Shown here: positions 47,001-59,000 of the stretch, in pieces
Layout: the number at the start of each line of letters is the position of its first letter
Numbering within the stretch: position 1 is the first letter of the stretch
From: Cyprinodon diabolis
Lineage: Eukaryota; Chordata; Actinopteri; Cyprinodontiformes; Cyprinodontidae
Length of the DNA stretch: 64,000 bases
Direction of reading: 5' to 3'
NCBI GenBank assembly: GCA_030533445.1
Contig: CM060064.1
Location: 44,114,787 to 44,178,786, forward strand
Notes under the pieces: generated by a model
The model's input: the letters and a program-made list of their open reading frames with translations, nothing else
Databases searched by the model: none
What the model was told of the DNA's origin: nothing
Made by a program: the position numbers and the translations under genes

Positions 47001-50000
47001 GTCAGTTATGTTTGTTTATGCAGCCAGTTTGTACGGAAGAGGATTAGGGCCACTAAAAAAAACAAAAATTGTTAACTGATTTTTTTTATTTTATTTTAGT
47101 ATGAAATAAAATTTTATTTTAATTAGTATTTTATTTCAGTATGGGGAAAAAGTCAGAATTCTGACTTTAATCTCAGAATTCTTACTTTTTTTTCAGAATA
47201 CTGACTTTTTTATTGTCAGAATTCAGTAAGATTTCTGAGAAAAAAGTCAGAATTCTGAGATTAAAGTCAGAATTCTGAGTCTAAAGTCAGAATTCTGAGA
47301 AAAAAAGTCAGAATTCTGAGATTAAAGTCAGAATTCTGAGTCTAAAGTCAGAATTCTGAGAAAAAAAGTCAGAATTCTGAGATTAAAGTTAGAATTTTTC
47401 CCATACTAAACTGAAATAAAATTTAAAAATCAGTTAACTTTTTTTTTTTTTCAGAGGAGGCCCTAATCCTCTTTCGAAAGTTTGGGCACATTTTGCTTGA
47501 GTAAAATTTTCTCTTTTTGGTTGGCCTCTTTTATGATTTGTATTTTTTGTTAGCTTCTTTTTTAGGTTAAAAATAAAAAAAAAACTATTTTTGAATTAAT
47601 TCCTGTGACTCCTCATGCTTTTCATCTCGGTCCCTCACACTGTCACTTTAAACAGTCATTCATCATCTCCAGATTTGATTTTAATTTCACCGCAGCTTCT
47701 GCTAATAGTGTTCTAGCTAGACCTAACACATCGATGGTTAAAAAAATGGTGACTTCCATAGGGAAAAATATAACAAAGGATGTATACCGGTAATTATTTA
47801 AGCAATTATGAGTTTTTATGCATCACATATGAAAACATTGAAGTTAATAGGAAAATTCTAACATTTAGGCTGACATACTGAACTATTCATTGATCCGTTT
47901 AATGTTTACTAGCCTTGTGAGACCATCCTGATCTCGCAAGCTTTCAAGGTTTCACTCGCAAATCAGTCTGGAGACTCTCCGTTAAAGAAAATTTGGAGCC
48001 GTTCACCAAACGAACGTCCAATCAGCGTTGGCTTTGAGGCGGGTTGAGGTGTGATGTAAACGAGAAGAGCGACAGTTCAGTCTAAAGAACATGGCGGCTT
48101 CATCCGATGAAACTAGCGTTAGCGTGGCTATCGAGCAAGTTTTATCGGAATTAGACAGTATTTCTTCAGTGAAAGAAGAGCAAAACACTGCTCTGGAGGC
48201 TTTTCTCAGAGGAAAACATGTTCTTGCTCTTCTCCCGACTGGTTTCGGCAAGAGTAGCCTGGCTTGTGGTTGTGTTTTCGTCGTCGCTCTGTTAGTACGT
48301 CATATGCTTCGTTGATCTGATTGGTTTATTTGGCCCGTCTATCACCAACATAGGCCAATCAGCTAACCAGTATTTTCGCCCCTTCCCAAAATTACTTCAA
48401 CAGAAGGTTTCCAGATGGATATGCGGAGCAAATCCATCTGGCGGAGTCAGGTTAAATCTTTACTGCAGGAAAAAAAATATTTTATAATAATGCTTTTTAC
48501 ACCTCCCTACAGGGATTCAATTAATCAGAGGTTGCTGCTGGTGCACAAACTGGAAGTTATTATCAGGGGTATCAAATGCTGGGAAAGTTTTAAGCGTTTG
48601 TTTCTATTCACGATTCACACAACTGCAATTTGCAAAAACTATGTTGTCATTTAGCAAAGACCTAAAACAGTGTTTGATGTAATCATTAAAATCCTTTCTA
48701 AGTATTATTTATTTTTATTTTATTTCCCCACCATCCGGTGACTGCCAAACAGACACCAAAATGTATTATGAATGAGGAGAAGAAGAGAATAATTAAGCAA
48801 TTTAGGTTTCCTTGTGAGGAAATGAAAAGATGAGCAGTGAAAACATCAGACAGCAGCCAGGAGCTCTGATCTCAGTAAAAAATAGCTCTAGAAACTAATT
48901 CAGGACTTCACAAACAGAGCCGCTGAGATCTCACTTTCTATCGCCAAACTGCCACTTTGCTAACAGCGCTTCTTAAAATAAACACATCAATTCACAATTG
49001 ACTGGTTAGTAACATGCTGTGCCATGACCCTGAGTGAGAGCTGCTTCCTGCCTGATCAAATGTCTCACTAAAGCAGAGGAGATTATATCAGCAGTTTTTA
49101 GGAGGATTCAGCTTCCCAAGCACACGTAGCGTAATTTATTTCCGCTGTCATTAATGCACTCCTTATTTCAAACAACAACTCACCTCCTTCAGGAGTTCTC
49201 TGCTCTGTGCATAGTTGTCCTTGTCTGAAGATATTTCTGCCAGCTCCTCGTATCTCCTCAAGGCCTCTCTGTGAAAGAAAACAGCCGCCAGTGGAAGATT
49301 TACGTGTGTTCTTGAATTATTCAAGGTAGCAAAATGGAAATTGTGCAAGCACAGCTAAAAGTTTCAAAGAGCCGAAGGCACGTTTGAGGTTAAAGTTTCA
49401 GCAATTTAAAGAAAACGCAGGTTTGAAATACAGGAAATTAGATGCGTTGTCATTTTTGTCAAGTAGCCAACCCTTTATAGGAGGTTGTTTGGGGAGAAAT
49501 AAAACAAATATCCTCTTAAAACCCACCTAATTCAAGTAATCCTCGCCTATTTTGCATACCCAAATGGAAAAGCAAATAACTAAGGAACTGTAATCCCAAA
49601 TTATGTGAGATACACCGTTTCTAAAAATATAAATTAAAATAGTGAACTGCATCAGTTCAAACATGATTGAAAGTAGCTTTTTTTCTTTCTCGAAAATAAT
49701 TTATTATTTTTTAACAGCAGCTATAAAGAGATGCTTGAGAATAGGCATGTCTCATTGTATTACATTTCTTCTACATCATCTCAACCACAAATGCAAAAAA
49801 CTTCAGACCTCTAGCTACAACCGTTCCAGAGCAGTGGGGCTTTAAACTTTTGGTGTCCCATAAATAGACGGCCATTCTAAACTATCACATTGGGAAACAT
49901 CCCAACCTGGCAACAATGCACGAAAAAGGGAAACGTTAGCCTTTAGAGTCAAAACCCCATCAAGGCACAACAAATATGTAAAGCATAGAGAACGATATTT

Positions 50001-53000
50001 AACGCTAATAAAGATTCAGTGTTGGTCAAAAGTAAATCAAGTTAAAATACCACTTTCTAAAGTGTGTGAACAGTTAACACTGAGACAGAGTTGGGACAAC
50101 ACCGTTACAGTGTTACTGTTTGTGTTTTAGGAGGTAAGAGATCACAGATATTGGAGTTTTAGAAGAAACAGATTAGAAAACGCTGACTGGATTCTCCACT
50201 TGAACTCCTCCATTCAGACAGTAGGGCTGGAATTTTGTGTCAACAGGAAATCAACCTGGTTTGCATGGATGGTTAAGGTTGCTAGAAAAATGGTTTAGGG
50301 CAGGGGTCTTCAGCCTTTTCCAGGCCAAGGGCCCCCAAACTGATGGTGAGGTGGAGCGTGACCCCCCTAATTATATATATTGTATGAAATAGTGTTCTAT
50401 CAAGCTGGTCCTATAGTCACTCTATTACAGATGGAATAATGTAACGAAAATATTTTCCTGGGATTATTAAAGTATTTCCTAAATCCTCATTGATGGGACA
50501 GGTGTTGTGAATGAAACGGTATCCAGCTTGAAAGAGCTCCTTTGTGTTGCTGAATGTGTGCATTGATGACTGAAAGACATCCTCTGCCTCCATTTATCTG
50601 TTTACTAGTGTGTTGAATTCATGTTAATAAGGATTTAAAGATATTTCAATAAATGGAAAAAATTGCAGGGGGAATATAAAAAAAATCTAATCAACCAAAA
50701 CTTTTGCGACCCCCATGCACTACCTCCGTGGACCACCTGTTGAAGACCTCCGAAGTTAATGAGAAACAACAAAATTTAAACACTGCAACCTATCAGTGTT
50801 GTTGAGAACATTCATGAGGCCCATCTTTATCCTAACCACTGATTGAACCACTGCAAAATAATCCACTGGTTAATGGAGATCACTACATTCCAGTGGCCTC
50901 CGCAGCCACCAGATCTCAGTTCGGTAGAGCATTTTAGGATGTGTGGATCAGGAGGTTCTCCTCTCATACTTGCTGCATTTTACCTTCTGTTATTAATAGT
51001 CTCTAGATAATAATAAATTGTTACCTTTTCATTTATTGGGGGATTAATAATTAACAAACACTGCTTATCTGACTGTTTATCACTGATAAACACATCAGAA
51101 TAACATTTTGCCGCTATCAGAGACAGCGGTCTTTCACACACTGCTATGCGGAGAGAGGGCTGCTGCAGACGGGCTAACGTTAGCCCTGGCTGCCGTTACC
51201 CTCGGAGGTCCGCTGGTTGCCACTAAGGGTGTGCAAAATAATCGTCATGACGATGCATCGCGATTCAAATTTTTGTGATCTACTGCATCGATTCATGAAG
51301 GCAAGAATCGATTATAAAATAAATAAAATACATTAGTGGTTGGCGAACATCAGCCAAATCAAGTGGAATACAACTTCCAGCCCAGCATATGTCGCTGTGG
51401 ATGTGTTGTGTCCAGTATTTGTTTTCATGGCAACAACTCCAAAAGTCGTTTCAATAAATACAGCTATGTATGAATTCAGTTGCTTTCAGTTATGTATCAA
51501 TTGAAGACACGATCCAGATCATACCCAGCCAGTCAGCTACTGGTAAGGGCTGGATCTTTTTCTTACAGTGTTCAGTGAAAATATCGCAATGCATCGCAAT
51601 ATTTCAAGTATCATGATGCATCGTGATAGAATCACATTGTGACTTCTTTGCTAATACCCACCCCTAGTTGCCGCGGTCCTCTCAACTTCAGAACTGTATT
51701 TTTGCATTACGCATTAAATTGGTAAATGGGCCATATAGTGACACTTAAAAGTATAATGTTCTCACTCCAAATGATCCTAAAATGTACTTTTATGCCCTGG
51801 AAGCTGCGGCAGCTGCTGTAGTGCATGCTGGGAAAGCTGTCAATCTCAAGAACGGACAAGTCTGCTCTGATGCATGCTGGGTAAAGAGAGAGGGGCGAGA
51901 GCAACATCCGGGGACTTTGCCTGTTCTCAGTCTGCTGTTCTTGTGAATTGGAACCGTCCTAGGGCTGAGGCTGATGACGTTTCACAAGTACACAAGGACA
52001 TGAGAATGCACAAGTACACATATTGAGAAACAACCTATGTCTCCTGCAAAAAAAACCCAAATCAAACTAAATAAATGAGTATTAAAGTAGATGGGGTTAA
52101 ATAAACTTTCCAGAGCATCAGTTCATCTGTGAAGTTCTCCTTCAAACCACCACACACCTGTCAGTTTCCTGCCAAGTCCTCCTCAGCCTGTGGATGGGGT
52201 TACTCTGCAGCGCGGACACAATGGCGTACAGGGAGGAGAAATTCTTCCTGGCTCTGCATTCCTGTTCAAAGCACACAAAACCGGAGTGAAAAAAAGGTCT
52301 TAACATGTAGTCATGCTGTCAAAGGGAACGCCTACGGATGTGTGTGTTTCTATACTGGAGACATTATCAGGAATTAAGTTACAATTTAAGTTTAGTGAGT
52401 TCATTTTTGCAACAAGCGCAGGAAGTCTTTTCCCTAAATTGGAGAAATTAGCTGGTTTTGTCATCCTCTACTAGTGATCCTAACACTTTCTAAAGGTGCA
52501 TCACTTTATATTCCTATACAAAAAAAGACCCAAAACATTAGATCATGATAAAATAGGGTTATATACACCAAATGTTGAAATTGAATTTATCTTTTTAAAT
52601 CTCTAAAATGTGAAGTGACTAAGCAACATCAAAACTTCTGAAAAATCTGTTCTTATTTTAATAAAATGATGCCTTTATGGAATACAGGTGCAAGATATGG
52701 TGTTGTGCGTCCAGTCCACTGACCTCTGCGACGCTGATCCATTTCTCCAGTAGCCGGGCTCTCTGTTGGGTGCGCAGGTGCGTCGGGCAAAGGCAGGACG
52801 CTAACACCGCATTGGCCAGCTTATTGAACTGCCGTATAGTGGCCCGGACAGACCAGCAAACCCCCTCCCTGCCCTTCTTGTCCCTCTGAGACCACAGCGA
52901 GCCGAGACAGTGGTACGGCACAAGACGAACAAAGAGCTCCTGAAATACCCAGAAATATGACTCCATTATTTGTAAAAAAAAAATGAAAATGTTTGTTTTA

Positions 53001-56000
53001 AAATAGACTTAGACTTCCTTTATTGTCATTGCACAAAACACACAAGGTGAATCTTGACAACGAAATGTCGATTACTGGCTACCAGTGTAACAGAGCTAAG
53101 ACCTTTTTCCTGCACAATAAATATGTTTTCTAAAATAGGCTGCTTTGCTGTTCATTGTGTTCTACTGAAAAATAAATCTAACTCACAGTTTCTATCTTTG
53201 TGAGCTGCTCTGCAATAAGAGCTGCTGGGAATCCCAGGACGCTGTGAGCTTCAATCTTGGAAAGATCAGGTGGAGAGGTGCTAGAACTGGTTTGATCTGC
53301 AGAGAAAAACACAACTGGCTGATTTTATCAGATAACTCAGTCTGCTGAAGAGATTGATCATTTTTATGGGTATTTAAGAGAACAAGTATATTTGGGTTCT
53401 GACTGTAGTAGGTTACTGATGGTCTATAAAGATATTTTTATAATCTGAAAAAACATTTTTGAATTTCTAAAATACTGCACATTTCCTGTAGTCCAGTTTC
53501 AAAGTTTTAGCATTGTTTGGGTCATTTTATGCATGTCTGTTTTTACTCTAAAAGAAGAAAAGCTGAAATCACAGAAACGAAAAGCAGCAAAGTGGAGACG
53601 CAGACGATGCAAACACAAAACCCGGGGTTCGATTCATGAAGCAGGCTTACCGAAAACTCCAAGTTGTCTAAACCTGAAAATAGGGAAACTCTGGTTTTCC
53701 GTTTCACACAGAGTTTCCTCAACCTCTGGCCGTTTCTCAATGTGTGCACTTGTGCGTTCTCATGTGCTCGTGTACTCGTGAAACGATTTGTGTTGATCGG
53801 ACTGTGTTAAATATTATTCCCCCACTAAATGAAAAAAGTTAGAATTTATTATTATCTAGAGACTATTAATAAGAGGAGGAGAAATGCAGCTTCAGACGAG
53901 CTGATTTGTGGTGAAGTCCAGACTTTTCTTTGTTCTTCTCGAGAACATACTTGGCGAGGACACAAGTCCATACTAACCTGACTCCGCCAGATGGATTTGC
54001 TCCGCATATCCATCTGGAAACCTTCCGTTGAAGTAATTTTGGGAAGGGGCGAAAATACTGGTTAGCTGATTGGCCTATGTTGGTGATAGACGGGCCAAAT
54101 AAACCAATCAGATCAACGAAGCATATGACGTTCTAACAGAGCGACGACGAAAACACAACCACAAGCCAGGCACAAGCCAATTGATAGATCAAACTCTTGC
54201 CGAAACCAGTCGGGAGAAGAGCAAAAACATCTTTTCCTCTGAGAAAAGCCTCCAGAGCAGTGTTTTGCTCTTCTTTCAGTGAAGAAATACTCTGTAATTC
54301 CGATAAAACTTACTCGATAGCCATGCTAACGCTAGTTTCATCGGCTGAAGCCGCCATGTTCTTTAGACTGAACTGTCGCGCTTCTCGTTGCGTCACACCT
54401 CAACCCGCCTCAAAGCCAACGCTGATTGGACGTTCGTTTGGTGAACGGCTCGAAATTTTCTTTAACGGAAAGTAGCCAGACTGATCTGCGAGTGAAACCT
54501 TGAAAGCTGGCGAGATCAGGATGGTCTCACGAGGCTAAGTCCGTACTGGCGTTCTAGTGAATTGAGAAACAGCCTCATTTTCTTCAGTAAACTCGGAGTA
54601 TCCTCTCTCTCTCTCCACTCTCCTTACAGCCGATCACGTTGTTTTATGTCCCGATTAGTTGTATTTTTGTCGTAGTTTTGTGCATAAAAAAATAGTCAGA
54701 GTTCCCAACCCTAGGCTAGATCAATTTAGAGTTGTGGATTTGAATCTGAATTTGTTAAACCTGCTTCGTGAAACGGACCCCTTCTGGCTTGCTTGCATGT
54801 TTCTCTTCATTGTTTACTTTCTTGATTTCTGTTGCAATGGTGACATCATCAAAGCCAACCCAGCATAATGGTGTCACCAAACACGCAGCTGCAGGGGGGC
54901 AGAAGTCATGCATCTCGCTATCGGCGGGTTAGACCAGCTTTTTTTTTTTCAGTGGGAAGGGAGCCAAATGCCAACTGTTAGCGGGTCGACCCATGTTTGA
55001 AAAACACGAGTTAACCTGGTATTCTCAGTGGGAAAGAGGCTCAAGAAAGCTCCAGGAGCCATCTAAAGATCTCACCCACATAGCTTTGAGCTTTGAATGC
55101 TCTCCTATAATAAGAAGAATGAACAAATGATGAACAAAAGTGGATTTGAACATTGAGTTGAATGACATTGTTGACAAACATACTTTCTCTGTGCTCATGC
55201 TCTAAAGCAGGCATCCCCAACCTCGGTCCTCGAGGCGCGCTGTCCTGCAGGTTTTAGAGGATTCCTTGCTCCAGCGCAGCTGATTTTAATTGAAAGATGA
55301 TTAACTGGCTTTTGGTCTACTGCAATTATAATCAGCTGTGCTAAAGCACGGAAACCTCGAAAATCTGCAGGGCAGCGGGCCTCGAGGACCGAGGTCGGGC
55401 ATGCCTGCTCTAAAGCACATGTGACGATGATGATGTTGAATATGCAGTGTTCTGCTGTATCAGGGCGGGATACCTTATTTTTACTATGCCATCAATATCC
55501 TACTTTTACAGAAAGACATCATGTGATGCTATAGTTGGATCATTCCTGCTGTGTTCTAGATGCATTTGTGTCGCTTGTAGCTTAGAGGTAAGGTAAGAGA
55601 GCAGAGTTTATCATTCTCCAAAAACCTGTTGCAAACTGGCAGTCAATAATGCCAGTAATGTAATGCCAGAGTGTTATTTTCCTGTAGCAGTTCGATCAGG
55701 AAACATGCTGAGAGGTGCATAGTTAGCTTAACAGATGTCAACAATCAATCCTGTTGATGTGCAATCAAACTAAAGCACCAGCTGGACTTGAGACCAGGCA
55801 GGTGCAACATGAACACTTTCCTAAACGGCTGCAGAAACACTGCTTAGCAAGTGCCAAAATAATCCCTGTCAGCAAGATTATATATGCAAATTAAAGAGAG
55901 ATAAATAAGGCTTTTGCTTCTGCCTATTCCTTTGGGTATCTTAGATTTTTTTTATTTTTTTGTTATCTATTTGCCAAAGTGTGAAAAAAAAAATCTATGA

Positions 56001-59000
56001 CTCAAATAAATAAACTGGGCCCCTCCTTTAACCTCCATGTGGTGAAGAGGTTTCAGTGCCTGGATGATCCCAGAGGCTATGCTGTCTTGGTTAGGGTAAA
56101 CAGGCTCTGGGTGAAGAGTCAGACATAGAGCTGTTCCAAAAGCCTTTATGATTAAAAAAACAGAGGCATTTGGTACGTTGGAGCAGGGACATCACCATGA
56201 GGCTGTGCCTTGGGTTGGGGTCCACAGGCTGACTGCTTGGAGGTCGGAGACAATGCCCCTGGAATGGGCGACTGCGGTGTTGATTAGGAAGGGGAACCAG
56301 AGGATGTCTTCCAACTCTAAGGGGATCAAACTTCTCAGCCTCCCCGGTGGAGCCAATGCCAGGGTGCTGGAATAGGAGAGTGCAGCTGATGGACGGGACG
56401 AGCAGTGTGGTTTTCGTTCCAGTCATGGAACAGTGGACCGGCTCTACAGCCTCCACACGCTTCTTGAGGGTTCATGGGAGTTTTGATAAACCTGGAGAGG
56501 GTCGTCAACCCTGTCCTTCACGGTGCCTTGTGGGGGGTGCTCCAGGAGTCAGGGACAAGTGGTGGTCAGCATTGACGATATTAAGATTGTCGTTTCTAGA
56601 GCATGTTGGATGATCCAGGCCGGCTTTCTGTCACCAGTCCTGCTCATAACCTTTATGGACAGGGTTTCTAGGCATCCCTCTTTTCTTAGCCTCTGAATTT
56701 TGCAGATGAAATGGTTTAGGTGGCTTCCTCCTGCCAAAACCTACAGCATGCACTGGGAAGGTTTGCAGTGTCAAGTGGCTGGGATGAGAATCAGCAAATC
56801 TGTGGTCGTGATTATTGTCAAAAATAAATAATTTTTGATTGTTTGATAAGTTGGAGTTGGAGCATCTTGGGGTCCTTATTGTTTGCTTTATTTCTCAGAA
56901 ATCTTAAAGTATATCTTTAAGGTAAAAGTGAGGCTGATTCTGAAACTCCAAAGCTTTCCCTGAGGGAGCAGAAAACCCTTTAGCATCCATAATTTTGGTC
57001 CAGTAAATAACAGATCCTAAATAAAAACCTATTTAGCAGAAACTGAGAAAAGCACTATGCTTCAAAACCCAGGAATCAACAAAAAAAATCACCTGAATTA
57101 AGTATATGGGAAGAGTTATCTAAAAATCTCCCCACAGCTTTTACCTTTTAGATCAAAGCTGTTTGAATATAACTTGGTTATTAATGATTTTTTTTTTTTA
57201 CATTTATCACTTAAAACAATTAAAACTTAAATCATTTTAGTACCGGTTACTACACAAACCTCTGTGTTTATCAGGGAGCAGAGCTTTCTCACTGAGCTCC
57301 TCGGCCGTCCTGAGGAGGCGAGCTTGAAGGTCAGCAGCAGACGAGGAGTCCGGAGGAAGGAGAGGAGCCAGACGCAACAGGCGAGAGGGATCGCTGAGGT
57401 TCTTAAAGTCTTCAGGATACTCCGAAAGCCACGTGCTAAACACAGTACACACTGCTCTGCAAACACAGGAAAAGGAGAAAGAGAAGAAAGCTAGATTCAT
57501 GCGTTCTAATTGCTTTAACTTAAATCTGCAGTAAAGAAGAGGTGAGACACATTAGAGCAGGGTTTCCTAAACCTGGTCCTCAGAGCCCACAGTCCAACAT
57601 GTTTTAGGTGTTTCCCTGCTTCCACACACTATACCTGAACGAAAAGGTGATTAACAGCCTTTTGCAGCATTTGATGGAGATAATACAATCATTTGGATCA
57701 GGTATGCTTGTAGTGAAATATATGAGACTGTTTTAAAACATCATTTTTAATCAGTTTTGTGTACATTTTTGGCCATTCTTGATTTTATTTTGCATCAAAA
57801 TGCCCTAATAATAGGAGAATAGAAGACAGCAGCTAAAAATACTGCCGCTAAAAGAATAGTTGTTCTACAACTGGGCGCATTTAAAATGGGGATCCCTTTG
57901 GATGTCTGGGGTTTTGGGTCCCCCGGCGCTTGCCTCGGTGCTCTGAGGGGCGCGTCTTCGGCTCTTCACAACCACTATTGAGCATTTTCCCTTTGTAGAA
58001 AACTTTACACGCACAAGTGCACTCTCACAAACAACTACAGGTGCTTGGCTCCAGGTACTTAGAGATTCACTACAGAAAGCCCATATTCTTATATTCAGGT
58101 AACACAGTATATATGTCAGAATAAATAATAGTACTTATACGTCATCGATAGTATCAAATGCTACTTTATTGTATCTCTTATACTATATCTGTTGGTTGTA
58201 TTGTTCTTTTAACTCTTTGAAGGTGATAAAGCAGACTGAAGATGTTTTATTGTTATCTCCCTTTATCTCCTCCTTCTTTCTTTTCCCCTTTTTTCTTTTT
58301 TTCATTTCCTGTTCTACTTACATTGCAGTATCCATATAATCTGTAAAACTCCCTGCATGAATTATAATAAAGCTATGGAACACTATGGCGATAGCCAGAC
58401 TGATCCACTTGTGAAAGTAAAACCTGTTGGGCTCTTTTTGGCATCAAGACAATTATTGTTACTGCCACATTGCCAGACAGGACACTGTTAAAAAATAAAT
58501 AAATAAATAAAATGGTTCTCGTTCAAAGAAAGCTATTAAAACAGAAAACCCACAGGCTGATAAAAATATAATTCCTTCATGTTTTTTTTAAAGCTCACTT
58601 GTTGAAGGATTGTCTCGTCTGACTTCTTTCGTTGTCTCCCGGGGGGTGCTCTAATCTGTGAAAGAGAAAGAAGAAGGTTAATGCAGCCAAAAATTAAATA
58701 TGAAATCTTTCAGTACCTACAAATTGAGCTCAGAAATTATATATTTATATATATCTTTTTAAACAGGTGGATACTGTGGTGTGTTTAAACACCAATCACA
58801 CTTAATTAAAACAGCACCATGCTGTTAATGATTTCCACATTTTAAATCACAGCGCAGCAGGAAAATTAGGAAACTAATGACCGATTAAATGTTTGTATTT
58901 TGGCTTATAACTGCACAGCATCATTGAGCACCTTTTTTTACTATTAAAATACTTCCCACAAATAAAACTAGCTTTAAACATCAGAGTTTTCGGGACCTCA

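Noticed and set aside
54197..54475. Plus-strand 92-codon frame [13 protein letters not shown], and its relative on the minus strand at 48003-48251
   Set aside because: Antisense shadows of the RecQ-like fragments, which have the recognisable Walker A motif on the other strand.
57264..57494. Plus-strand frame [18 protein letters not shown]
   Set aside because: It is the antisense of rgl2 exon 5, which has correct splice sites and joins in phase on the minus strand.
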